Shown: positions 26,670 to 34,270 of the stretch, piece after piece
How the letters are laid out: the number at the start of each line of letters is the position of its first letter
Numbering within the stretch: position 1 is the first letter of the stretch
NCBI RefSeq assembly: GCF_021531655.1
Contig: NZ_JADYUF010000011.1
Span: forward strand, 1 to 64,000
Direction of reading: 5' to 3'
Length of the DNA stretch: 64,000 nt
Origin: Leyella stercorea
GTDB lineage: Bacteria; Bacteroidota; Bacteroidia; Bacteroidales; Bacteroidaceae
Notes under the pieces: generated by a model
Seen by the model: only the letters and a program-made list of their open reading frames with translations
What the model was told of the DNA's origin: nothing
The model's database searches: none
Program-made: the position numbers and the translations under genes

Positions 26670-29432
26670 TTAGTGTGCTTCCAGCCAGTTTTCGCCCCAG
26701 CCTGAGTCGGCAACGAGCGGAACCTGAAGCGGATAGGCGTTCTGCATTTCTTCGATTACAATCTTTTCAACGCGTTCCTTCTCCTCGGGCAGAACCGAGA
26801 AGTTGAGTTCGTCGTGCACCTGCAGAATCATTTTCGACTTGATGCCCTCGCGGCGGAAGCGCTCGTAGATGTGCACCATGGCAATCTTGATGATGTCGGC
26901 AGCCGAACCTTGTATCGGAGCATTGATGGCGTTGCGCTCGGCAAAGTTGCGAACGGTGGCGTTGTGCGACGTGATGTCGGGCAGATAGCGGCGACGATGG
27001 AAGAACGTTTCGGCGTAGCCGTGCTCGCGTGCCAGTTCCTTCGCCTTCTCCATATAGGCTTGCACCTCGGGGAATGTCTCGAAATATCCGTCGATGAGCT
27101 GCTTGGCTTCGTCGCGGCTTATGTCCAGACGCTCTGCCAGTCCGAACACCGTGATGCCGTAGATGATGCCGAAGTTGGCGCGCTTGGCTTTGGTTCGTTG
27201 GTCGCGACTCACGTCTTCTATCTTCTCCTTATATATACGTGCGGCTGTGGCGGCGTGGATGTCGTAGCCCTCGCGGAACGCCTCAATCATGTTCTTGTCG
27301 CCCGACAGATGCGCCATGACGCGCAACTCAATCTGTGAATAGTCGGCTGAGAAGAACAGACAGCCCGGTTCGGGAATGAAGCACTTGCGTATCTCCTTGC
27401 CGTCCTCGCCACGAACGGGTATGTTCTGGAGGTTAGGGTCGGACGAAGAGAGGCGCCCCGTGGCTGTAACTGCCTGATTGAACGACGTATGGATGTGTCC
27501 CGTGCGGGGGTTGATAAGCTTGGGCAGGGCGTCGACATAGGTGCCGAGGAGCTTCTTCAAGCCTCGATGGGCGAGGATGTCGTCGACGATTGGAGCCTTC
27601 GAACGGAGCTGTTGCAGCACCTCTTCGGATGTGACGAACTGTCCGGTCTTGGTCTTCTTGGGCTTGTCCACAATCTTCATCTCGCCGAAGAGCACCTCGC
27701 CCACCTGCTTGGGCGACGCTATGTTGAACTCGTGTCCGGCGAGCTTGTATATGTTCAGTTCAATCTGCTTCATGCGGTCGGTCAAGGTTCGCGATGTCTC
27801 GGCAAGAGCCTTGGTGTCGAGCAGTACTCCGTTCATCTCCATTTCTGCCAACACCGGCACGAGCGGCATCTCGATGTTGTAGAACAAGTCGTCAACGCCA
27901 GCCTCCTTGAGGCGCGGCTTCAGCACGTTGTATAGGCGCAGAGTGACGTCGGCATCCTCAGCGGCATAGTCGCAGATGTCGGCAGGCGAGAGGTCGCGCA
28001 TATTCTTCTGACCCTTGCCCTTGGGTCCGATGAGTTCGTCGATGTGTACCGTCTGGTAGCCGAGCAGCGTCTCGGCGAGAATGTCCATGTTGTGTTTCTG
28101 CTCGGGTTGGAGCACGTAGTGGGCAATCATAGTGTCGAACATCGGTGCTGCGAGCCGCACTCCGTAATTCATCAGCACCTCCATGTCGTACTTGATGTTC
28201 TGTCCGATTTTGAGGATTTCGGTGCTTTCGTACAGCGGTTTGAATATGTTAACAATCGTTTGCGCCTTTTTACGTTCGGCAGGAATTGCCACGTAAAATG
28301 CCTTTCCTTCCTCAACGGCGAAGCTCAAACCAACCAATTCTGCGTCGACAGGGTTGATTGAAGTGGTCTCCGTGTCTAGACTGAGAATTTGTTTTGTAAC
28401 AAAAAAATCAAATAATTTGCGTGCTTCTTCCTCATTTTCAATGAGTTGGTAGTCATGAGAGGTCGTTTTTAGGCTCTCAAAACTCGAAAATTCTGCGCCA
28501 ACTGAATCATTGGTCGGATTTTCGGCAAATAAATCGAGTTGTGGATTAACAACTTTTTGCTGTTGTTGTGGCTTCTTTACAAATTTATCGAGAAGACTCT
28601 TAAATTCCAGTTCGGTGAAGATTTCGGCGAGTCGGGCTGTGTCGGGCTCCTCAATCTTCAGCGCGTCGAGATTGAGTTCTATAGGAACGTCGGTGCGTAT
28701 GGTAGCCAGGAACTTCGACATGCGTATGTCGTCGACAGCCGACTCGACCTTTTCGCGCAGCTTGCCTTTAATCTTGGCAGTCGAGGCGAGCATGTTGTCG
28801 ATGCTGCCGAATTCGCCTATGAGCTTGGCGGCGGTCTTCGGACCCACGCCGGGGCATCCCGGGAAGTTGTCGGCAGAATCGCCCATCAGCGCCAGGAGGT
28901 CGATGACCTGGGTAGGGGAGTCGAGTTCGTACTTGGCGCACACCTCGCTGGGGCCCATAGTTTCGTATCCGCCGCCGTGACGTGGCCGGAATATGAACAC
29001 GTTGTCGCTCACCAGCTGGCCATAGTCCTTGTCGGGCGTGAGCATATAGGTCTTGATGCCGGCAGCTCCAGCCTTGGTTGCGAGCGTACCGATGACATCG
29101 TCAGCCTCGAAACCGTCCACCTGCAGCACCGGGATGTGCATAGCCTCAATGATGCTCTTTATGACAGGCACCGAAGCGCGTATGGCTTCGGGTGTCTCCT
29201 CGCGTTGTGCCTTGTACGCAGGGAATGCCTCGTCGCGAAACGTCTTGCCATGGTCGAACGCCACACCGATATGTGTGGGCTGCTCTTTGGTGAGAATCTC
29301 GTTGAGAGTATTGACAAATCCCATCACGGCCGAGGTGTTCATGCCCTTGGAATTGATGCGCGGATTTTTGATGAACGCATAATATGCACGGTAGATGAGC
29401 GCGTAAGCGTCGAGAAGAAATAGCTTGTCCAT
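26670..29432 (-). CDS. polA: DNA polymerase I
   Basis: 920 residues with all three activities: a 5'-nuclease domain (about 1-290: FLLDAYALIYRAYYAF, GFEADDVIGTLA, LMGDSADNFPGCPGVGPKTA), a 3'-5' exonuclease domain (about 330-520) with intact LSLDTET and YAAEDADVT motifs, and the polymerase palm/fingers (SADYSQIELRVMAHLSGD, RDQRTKAKRANFGIIYG, QVHDELNF). It replaces RNA primers and fills repair gaps. Because the exonuclease acidic residues are kept, proofreading should work, unlike in Taq-type enzymes. Confidence 0.97.
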   Translation of the reverse strand: MDKLFLLDAYALIYRAYYAFIKNPRINSKGMNTSAVMGFVNTLNEILTKEQPTHIGVAFDHGKTFRDEAFPAYKAQREETPEAIRASVPVIKSIIEAMHIPVLQVDGFEADDVIGTLATKAGAAGIKTYMLTPDKDYGQLVSDNVFIFRPRHGGGYETMGPSEVCAKYELDSPTQVIDLLALMGDSADNFPGCPGVGPKTAAKLIGEFGSIDNMLASTAKIKGKLREKVESAVDDIRMSKFLATIRTDVPIELNLDALKIEEPDTARLAEIFTELEFKSLLDKFVKKPQQQQKVVNPQLDLFAENPTNDSVGAEFSSFESLKTTSHDYQLIENEEEARKLFDFFVTKQILSLDTETTSINPVDAELVGLSFAVEEGKAFYVAIPAERKKAQTIVNIFKPLYESTEILKIGQNIKYDMEVLMNYGVRLAAPMFDTMIAHYVLQPEQKHNMDILAETLLGYQTVHIDELIGPKGKGQKNMRDLSPADICDYAAEDADVTLRLYNVLKPRLKEAGVDDLFYNIEMPLVPVLAEMEMNGVLLDTKALAETSRTLTDRMKQIELNIYKLAGHEFNIASPKQVGEVLFGEMKIVDKPKKTKTGQFVTSEEVLQQLRSKAPIVDDILAHRGLKKLLGTYVDALPKLINPRTGHIHTSFNQAVTATGRLSSSDPNLQNIPVRGEDGKEIRKCFIPEPGCLFFSADYSQIELRVMAHLSGDKNMIEAFREGYDIHAATAARIYKEKIEDVSRDQRTKAKRANFGIIYGITVFGLAERLDISRDEAKQLIDGYFETFPEVQAYMEKAKELAREHGYAETFFHRRRYLPDITSHNATVRNFAERNAINAPIQGSAADIIKIAMVHIYERFRREGIKSKMILQVHDELNFSVLPEEKERVEKIVIEEMQNAYPLQVPLVADSGWGENWLEAH

Positions 29433-29439
29433 TTTTATT

Positions 29440-29520
29440 ATGTTGTAATGTTGAAGTGGTGAGGTGTTGTTATGTTGACCACCTCAACATCTCACCACCT
29501 CAACATAATTATTATTATAT
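29440..29520. repeat. Imperfect long hairpin, ATGTTGAxGTGGTGAG type
   Basis: TTATGTTG..GTTGAAGTGGTGAGGTGTTG pairs imperfectly with CAACATCTCACCACCTCAACATAA. Similar ATGTTGTGATGTTG sequence is found at 24975-25045 and 22000-22035. It lies between the divergent polA and polyprenyl synthase genes. Confidence 0.5.
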
Positions 29521-29565
29521 GGTGTAAAATTACAAAAAAAATGTCACTAATAACGGCAAAATCCG

Positions 29566-29573
29566 TAACTTTG
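29566..29573 (+). promoter_or_regulatory. Promoter -7 element for the polyprenyl synthase
   Basis: TAACTTTG matches TAnnTTTG and lies 20 bp before the ATG. Confidence 0.6.
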
Positions 29574-29592
29574 TACGAAATATTATAATACA

Positions 29593-30570
29593 ATGGATTA
29601 TCTGTCAATCATTAAGAACCCTATAGAGGCGGAACTCGCCGACTTTATAAGTCTTTTCAACCAGTCGCTCTCGCACGAGGACGGACTGCTCGGCTCGGCG
29701 CTGGAGCACATCCGCAAGCGTGCAGGCAAGCGTATGCGCCCTATGCTGATACTGCTTATGGCGAAGAACTTCGGCACTATCAACGAGGCTACGCAGAATG
29801 CTGCCGTTGGATTGGAGCTGCTCCACACGGCTTCGCTCGTTCATGATGATGTGGTGGATGAGAGTGAGGAGCGTCGTGGTCAGGCTTCGGTCAACGCCAC
29901 TTATGACAATAAGGTGGCTGTACTCGTGGGCGATTACATCCTTTCGACAGCCCTTCTGTGTGTGGCGCGTACTCATTCGGAGCAGATCGTTACTTATCTT
30001 GCCGAACTGGGACGCACGCTTTCCGACGGCGAGATACTGCAGTTGTCGAACATCGGACGCAAGGACATCTCGGAGGATGTATATTATGACGTGATAAAGC
30101 AGAAGACCGCGGCTCTGTTTGAAGCGTGTGCCGGCATCGGTGCATTGTCGTCGGGCGCGTCGGAGGAGGATGTTGAGGCTGCAAAGCAGTTCGGCCAGAA
30201 TCTCGGTATCATCTTCCAGATACGCGACGACATATTCGACTATTACGATTCGACGGAGATAGGCAAGCCTACAGGCAATGATATGGTTGAGGGTAAGCTT
30301 ACGCTGCCTGTAATATACGCCGTGAACAATGGTGGAAACGAGGATATGCGTCGTCTGGCATTGAAGGTGAAGGAACACTCGGTGAGTGCCGATGAGATAG
30401 CGCAGCTCGTAGATTATACCAAACAAATGGGTGGTATAGAATACGCCGAACGCCGTATGTGGGAGTTCCACGCACATGCCCAGCAGTTTATTGATGATAG
30501 AGTGGGGCAGCCGGACGTGAAGGCTGCGCTCCAGACTTATCTCGACTATGTTATAAAGAGAACGAAGTAG
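29593..30570 (+). CDS. Trans polyprenyl diphosphate synthase
   Basis: 325 residues. It extends an allylic diphosphate with isopentenyl diphosphate units to make the side chain of menaquinone. The first aspartate-rich motif is LVHDDVVDESEERRG (about 83-97) and the second is QIRDDIFDYY (about 211-220); KRMRPMLILL and the KTAALFEA stretch are further family signatures. The small residues ahead of the first DDxxD leave room for a long product (octaprenyl or longer), but product length cannot be fixed from this reading. Transcribed divergently from polA. Confidence 0.92.
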   Translation: MDYLSIIKNPIEAELADFISLFNQSLSHEDGLLGSALEHIRKRAGKRMRPMLILLMAKNFGTINEATQNAAVGLELLHTASLVHDDVVDESEERRGQASVNATYDNKVAVLVGDYILSTALLCVARTHSEQIVTYLAELGRTLSDGEILQLSNIGRKDISEDVYYDVIKQKTAALFEACAGIGALSSGASEEDVEAAKQFGQNLGIIFQIRDDIFDYYDSTEIGKPTGNDMVEGKLTLPVIYAVNNGGNEDMRRLALKVKEHSVSADEIAQLVDYTKQMGGIEYAERRMWEFHAHAQQFIDDRVGQPDVKAALQTYLDYVIKRTK

Positions 30571-30622
30571 GAAGTTAGGGGGCTGTAGCTTGATTGCTAA
30601 GAACTAAGCCTTATTGGGCATT

Positions 30623-30669
30623 CTTAGGCCTCTTTAAGCCGTGATTGAAAAGGCTTAGAGAGGCCTAAG
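30623..30669. repeat. AGGCCTAAG hairpin, downstream flank of four-helix gene
   Basis: CTTAGGCCTCTTTAAGCC pairs with GGCTTAGAGAGGCCTAAG around a 10-nt loop. It is followed by AAGGCTCAGTGAGGCTTA, close in sequence to blocks on the other side of the gene (31311-31440). Confidence 0.75.
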
Positions 30670-30692
30670 AAGGCTCAGTGAGGCTTATAATT

Positions 30693-31247
30693 TCAATATC
30701 CTCTATAATCTTTTCTTGCCTTTGTCATTTGCTCTCTCATTCCGCCACTTTCCACAAACTTTATTTCCAGCTTCTCTATAAGCTTGTTTAGCATCCAGTC
30801 GGTTTGATGAATTAGGGTTATGGCGATATTGGCTATAGTTTCATCAGAGCGTTGTGTTATTGCTTTTCTATAGTAGGCGCTGTCGTTATGGTTGGCACAA
30901 GCACGTTTGGCTTGTGCAAGTCGCGGGTCGTCAGGTTGCCATTGTTCCAATCCTCTTACTCGTATATAATCTTCATAGTCTACTAACAGTTCCTGCAAAC
31001 TGGCTTTTGCTACGTTTGTAAGTTTTATTTCTGTTTCCTTAGAAGTGTTGCCAGCCGCCGCTCCCTCTGCTATGTTCTGTTTCCCTGAACGTGCTGCTTG
31101 TACCATTTGGTCAATTGTACGGTCACCTTTTTCAAGATATTTATGAGCAAAATAGTATGTGACATCGTATATGCATTCAGATTTTTGGTATACGAGGAGG
31201 TTCTTGTACGAGCCTCCATGGGGAAGAAAGGGTTTTGGTGTAGGCAT
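30693..31247 (-). CDS. Four-helix-bundle protein with suffix domain (S23/Avd-like)
   Basis: 184 residues. The core (about 12-165) is a four-helix bundle of the S23/Avd type: NLLVYQKSECIYDVTYYFA, DQMVQAARSGKQNIAEGAAA (the conserved RxxxSIxxNIAEG-like turn), KLTNVAKASLQELLVDYEDYI. The C-terminal tail GGMREQMTKARKDYRGY fits the four-helix suffix type. Relatives occur as insertions in 23S rRNA genes and as Avd in diversity-generating retroelements; stand-alone function is unknown. No reverse transcriptase is nearby. Long related hairpins flank the gene on both sides, which suggests it moved as a unit. Confidence 0.82.
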   Translation of the reverse strand: MPTPKPFLPHGGSYKNLLVYQKSECIYDVTYYFAHKYLEKGDRTIDQMVQAARSGKQNIAEGAAAGNTSKETEIKLTNVAKASLQELLVDYEDYIRVRGLEQWQPDDPRLAQAKRACANHNDSAYYRKAITQRSDETIANIAITLIHQTDWMLNKLIEKLEIKFVESGGMREQMTKARKDYRGY

Positions 31248-31310
31248 AAGTTTGATTTTTATGGTTAGTGAATTGGGATTAATAGAGGTGGGTAGGGCTG
31301 TTGTCTGGGC

Positions 31311-31440
31311 CTTGCTGAGCAGTTGTCTGGGCCTTATTGAGGCTGTTATTAGGCCTTACTGGGCCTCAATAAGCCTTTCTAAGCCTTGGCATAAAAAGGC
31401 ATAGAAAGGCCCAGTAAGGCTCAGGTAACTGCTCAGCAAG
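31311..31440. repeat. 130-bp nested inverted repeat, upstream flank of four-helix gene
   Basis: CTTGCTGAGCAGTT at the left end is perfectly complementary to AACTGCTCAGCAAG at the right end (31427-31440). Inside, CCTTACTGGGCCT pairs with AGGCCCAGTAAGG and CCTTTCTA with TAGAAAGG. It lies 11 bp after the deoC stop codon and may end that transcript. Confidence 0.8.
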
Positions 31441-31451
31441 CCCCTAATCCT

Positions 31452-32393
31452 TTAGAAGAACTTGATCTGCTCGCCTTTAATCTCGCTCAACAGCATGTTG
31501 GCAAGGCGTGATGTACCGAGGCGGAACCACTTGTTGGTGAGCCATTTTTCGCCCAATACTTCCTTGACTATTGTGTAGTAGATGATGGCATCCATAACGC
31601 TGTTGATGCCGCCAGCGGGCTTGAAACCTATCTGAATGCCCGTCTCGTCGTAGTATTCCTTGATGGCCTGGCACATAACGTAGGCTGCTTCGGGTGTGGC
31701 GGCAGGCTGAAACTTGCCCGTCGACGTCTTGATGTAGTCGGCGCCAGAGTACATAGCCAGCAGAGCAGCCTTCTTGATGTTGGTGGCAGTCTTTAGAGCA
31801 CCTGTCTCGAGTATAACCTTCATGGGCACCGTTTCGCCACATGCAGCCTTCAGTTCGGCTATGTCGTCGCACATTCCTTCGTAGTCGCCCGAAAGGAACT
31901 TGCCTACCGGCATAACGATGTCAATCTCGGTGGCGCCGTCGGCAACAGCCAGCGATGTCTCGGCAATCTTCACCTCGATGCGAGCTTGCGAAGAAGGGAA
32001 CGATCCACTGACGCAAGCTATCTCTACACCGTCCACCTCCAGTGATTCAGCCACGGTGTTGGCGAAGCACGGATAGACGCAGACGGTAGCCACGTGGGGC
32101 ATGTCGGGATACTGATTGTCGAAGTCGTTGACGCGCTCGGTGAACGCCAGTACGCTCGTGTCAGAATCGGTTGTCTTGAGCGTTGTAAGCTCGATGCTTC
32201 CGAAGAGGAATTTCTTAACGTCGATAGTGTCGTTAGCCGACACCTTCTCGGCAATGATATTGCGCACGGCATCGCGCACGGCGTTGTCGTCGATAGCGGT
32301 GTTGTATTTGGTAAGAGCAAGTTCGTACTTGCTCGTCTTCTCTTGTCCCATAGTCTCCTCGTCGTGGAGTATTACATCTTTAATTATTCCCAT
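31452..32393 (-). CDS. deoC: Deoxyribose-phosphate aldolase
   Basis: 313 residues, class I aldolase that splits 2-deoxyribose 5-phosphate to acetaldehyde and glyceraldehyde 3-phosphate in the breakdown of deoxynucleosides. Visible motifs: VCVYPCFANTV, EIDIVMPVGKFLSGDYEG (catalytic Asp and Lys region), MKVILETGAL, DYIKTSTGK with the Schiff-base lysine, and GFKPAGGI. It is longer than E. coli DeoC because of an N-terminal extension of about 50 residues, common in Bacteroidetes. Last gene of the dtd/mazG/deoC run. Confidence 0.94.
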   Translation of the reverse strand: MGIIKDVILHDEETMGQEKTSKYELALTKYNTAIDDNAVRDAVRNIIAEKVSANDTIDVKKFLFGSIELTTLKTTDSDTSVLAFTERVNDFDNQYPDMPHVATVCVYPCFANTVAESLEVDGVEIACVSGSFPSSQARIEVKIAETSLAVADGATEIDIVMPVGKFLSGDYEGMCDDIAELKAACGETVPMKVILETGALKTATNIKKAALLAMYSGADYIKTSTGKFQPAATPEAAYVMCQAIKEYYDETGIQIGFKPAGGINSVMDAIIYYTIVKEVLGEKWLTNKWFRLGTSRLANMLLSEIKGEQIKFF

Positions 32394-32431
32394 AGTCTTA
32401 TGCTTTTGTTTTTATTGTTATCTATAGTTGA

Positions 32432-32755
32432 TTATCTGAGTTTGGGGTTGTTCTTATGGCGCAATTTGTCGCGGTTGGTCTTCTTCTCGATACTCTTCTG
32501 CAGCGCCTCCGTAAGGTCTACGCCCGTCTGATTGGCAAGGCAGATGAGCACCCACAGAATGTCGGCCATCTCCTCAGAAGGGTCGTGCGATTCGCCCTCC
32601 TTGAAGCTCTGGTCGCCATAGCGTCGCGCCATGATGCGCGCCAGTTCGCCCACCTCCTCGGTAAGGCAAGCCATATTGGTGAGTTCGGAGAAGTAGCGCA
32701 CGCCATACTCCTTTATCCAACGGTCTACCGTCTCTTGTGCTTCCTTGATAGTCAT
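32432..32755 (-). CDS. MazG-like nucleotide pyrophosphohydrolase
   Basis: 107 residues, an all-alpha NTP pyrophosphohydrolase of the short MazG type. Metal-binding EExxE-type motifs are visible: LTEEVGELARIMARRYG (about 34-50) and SEEMADILWVLICLAN (about 67-82). Such enzymes remove non-canonical or excess nucleoside triphosphates. It lies 11 bp after the small membrane-protein gene and 38 bp before deoC, consistent with a nucleotide clean-up operon. Confidence 0.9.
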   Translation of the reverse strand: MTIKEAQETVDRWIKEYGVRYFSELTNMACLTEEVGELARIMARRYGDQSFKEGESHDPSEEMADILWVLICLANQTGVDLTEALQKSIEKKTNRDKLRHKNNPKLR

Positions 32756-32766
32756 ATTGCTTGATT

Positions 32767-33060
32767 TTAGATGTCAACAGGCAGTCCCAGCACCATCAGA
32801 TAGATGTCGTAGACAAGCCATATAGCGAGTATCGCAACCAGGCAGATGCGGAATATCACTCCTATCTTCTTGCTTCGCGACACGCTGTGGAACGGTCGGG
32901 GAAACTCCAGATACGTCATGATGCTGAAACCTATAAACAGCAATGCGCAACCCGTAAATGCATACAACGGCTTGTTGGCTCCCCACGAATCGCGGGTGAA
33001 CATCAGCACCAGTCCTACAGCTTCGAGCAGTAGGGCAGTATTTGAAAGATACTTCTTCAT
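32767..33060 (-). CDS. Small membrane protein of unknown function
   Basis: 97 residues with three hydrophobic segments (about 7-22, 32-50 and 66-90) separated by short basic loops (FPRPFHSVSRSKKIG). I do not recognise the family. It sits between dtd (66 bp upstream) and mazG (11 bp downstream) on the same strand, so it is almost certainly co-transcribed with nucleotide and tRNA quality-control genes. It is not obviously a signal-peptide-bearing or lipid-anchored protein. Confidence 0.75.
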   Translation of the reverse strand: MKKYLSNTALLLEAVGLVLMFTRDSWGANKPLYAFTGCALLFIGFSIMTYLEFPRPFHSVSRSKKIGVIFRICLVAILAIWLVYDIYLMVLGLPVDI

Positions 33061-33126
33061 AAGCTAAATTATTAAGTGGTTCTTAATGTCAGTTGTTTAC
33101 GGTTATTATATCTCATTATTTACCGT

Positions 33127-33579
33127 TTATTCCTTGTTCTTGGTGTCCATGCAGATGGTTACGGGTCCGTCGTTCAAGAGTTCCACCTTCATATCGGCAC
33201 CGAATTCGCCCGTTCCGACCTCACGGCCGAGCGCATCCGACAGTTTGCGACAGAACTCCTCGTAGAGCGGCACCGAAATCTCGTGACGTGCGGCGCGAAA
33301 CCACGACGGGCGGTTGCCCTTCTTGTACGAAGCGTAGAGCGTAAACTGGCTCACCACGAGAGCCTCGCCGCCCACATCGATAATCGAACGGTTCATTACT
33401 CCGTTCTCGTCGTCAAACACTCTCAGAGCTGCCACTTTCTTTACGAGCCAGTCGACATCTTCAGTCGTGTCCGACTCTTCAATGCCGAGCAGCAAGAGGA
33501 ATCCGTTGCCTATTTTCGACTTTATCTCGCCGTCTATCGTTACCGATGCGTACTGCACACGCTGTATTACTGTTCTCAT
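33127..33579 (-). CDS. dtd: D-aminoacyl-tRNA deacylase
   Basis: 150 residues. It hydrolyses D-amino acids (and glycine) mischarged on tRNAs. The family hallmarks are the N terminus MRTVIQRVQYASVTIDG, the SQFTLYA motif (about 77-83) and the GxxP-type motif (NDGPVTICMDTKN, with the invariant Gly-Pro near the C terminus). Complete length. A TAACTTTG promoter element at 33620-33627 starts the likely operon dtd / membrane protein / mazG / deoC. Confidence 0.96.
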   Translation of the reverse strand: MRTVIQRVQYASVTIDGEIKSKIGNGFLLLLGIEESDTTEDVDWLVKKVAALRVFDDENGVMNRSIIDVGGEALVVSQFTLYASYKKGNRPSWFRAARHEISVPLYEEFCRKLSDALGREVGTGEFGADMKVELLNDGPVTICMDTKNKE

Positions 33580-33619
33580 TTATGTATGTAATTGATACGT
33601 TAATTATTATGCTGTTTAC

Positions 33620-33627
33620 AAAGTTAA
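33620..33627 (-). promoter_or_regulatory. dtd operon promoter, -7 element
   Basis: CAAAGTTA on the plus strand reads TAACTTTG on the minus strand, 40 bp upstream of the dtd start. Confidence 0.6.
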
Positions 33628-33668
33628 TCATATTAAATGTAAAATGAGTGTAAAATTATTCCATTTTC

Positions 33669-33699
33669 TTTGTTATATCATTTTTAATTAATAATTTTG
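33669..33699 (+). promoter_or_regulatory. Promoter of the putative small RNA
   Basis: TTTG at 33669-33672 and TAATTTTG at 33692-33699 with a 19-bp spacer: a full match to the Bacteroidetes -33/-7 promoter. No open reading frame follows. Confidence 0.75.
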
Positions 33700-33705
33700 C
33701 AAACA

Positions 33706-33903
33706 GAATGGAGGTCTGCCTAATGGTACGACGGCAGACTGGTTTTTAAGCAATGTTTAAAAGACTTTTAGTTTTTAGTATAATTTGATATAAGGATTGA
33801 CTTGTACAAGCTCGTGAGAGTCGAAGGCAAGAATTTTTTGAAGATTTAAGATCTTCTCTGTGTGTGCGCTGGAACCGTGAGGTTTGGGCGCATTTTTTTT
33901 TTT
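33706..33903 (+). ncRNA. Putative small non-coding RNA (~195 nt)
   Basis: Begins after a consensus promoter and ends at a terminator. Visible structure: a GTCTGCC/GGCAGAC hairpin (33714-33736), a CTCGTGAG hairpin inside a GACT/AGTC closure (about 33799-33822), a GAAGAT/ATCTTC hairpin (33839-33855) and the terminator. No start codon gives a useful protein. It shares ATAAGGAT...CGAAGGCAAG with the hsp20 leader. Length is near that of 6S RNA, but the 5' and 3' ends do not pair, so I do not assign it. Confidence 0.65.
33865..33903 (+). terminator. Terminator of the putative small RNA
   Basis: TGCGC/GCGCA stem, symmetrical TGG/TGG internal loop, AACC/GGTT stem closed by a GTGA tetraloop, followed by eleven T. 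Confidence 0.85.
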
Positions 33904-33908
33904 ATACT

Positions 33909-34020
33909 TAGGAGGCTATGGCGTCCGCGCCATAGCCCGAGCAGTTAGCCGTCTTGATTCTAAAGAAGTTATTTGTCAAGTTGCTTGCTCAGGCTATGGC
34001 GCGGACGCCATAGCCTCCTA
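33909..34020. repeat. Palindromic-pair (BIME-like) repeat, copy 4
   Basis: The cleanest copy: TAGGAGGCTATGGCG and a GTCC loop region at 33909 mirrored perfectly by CGCCATAGCCTCCTA at 34020, with GAGCA/TGCTC on the inner sides and about 40 bp between. It begins 5 bp after the small-RNA terminator. Confidence 0.9.
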
Positions 34021-34064
34021 CTGTTTGATTATACTCTAAATATCGTATGACAATTAGTCCCTTT

Positions 34065-34174
34065 CAAAAGGAGTCCTTTTGCCTTCCAAAACGAGTCCTT
34101 TTGCATCCTAAAAGGAGTCCTTTTGCACTTCAAAACGAATCCTTTTGCAACCCAAAAGGAGTCCTTTTGCGATA
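34065..34174. repeat. 22-bp tandem array D (five units)
   Basis: Units start at 34065, 34087, 34109, 34131 and 34153. AAAAGGAGTCCTTTTGC alternates with AAAACGAGTCCTTTTGC or AAAACGAATCCTTTTGC. Cleanest array in the window. Confidence 0.92.
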
Positions 34175-34270
34175 CACCCCGATTTTCTTCGCGATACGCC
34201 TTGATTTTCTTCGCCCAAATGCCTCAATATCCCTGGGCTGCAAAAGTCTTCTTTATGCCAATTGTGACCA

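Noticed and set aside
30693..31247. Four-helix protein as part of a diversity-generating retroelement
   Set aside because: No reverse transcriptase or template/variable repeat pair was found within the window around it.
33706..33903. Identity as 6S RNA
   Set aside because: Length fits, but the 5' and 3' ends do not form the closing stem and no central bubble flanked by long helices is visible.
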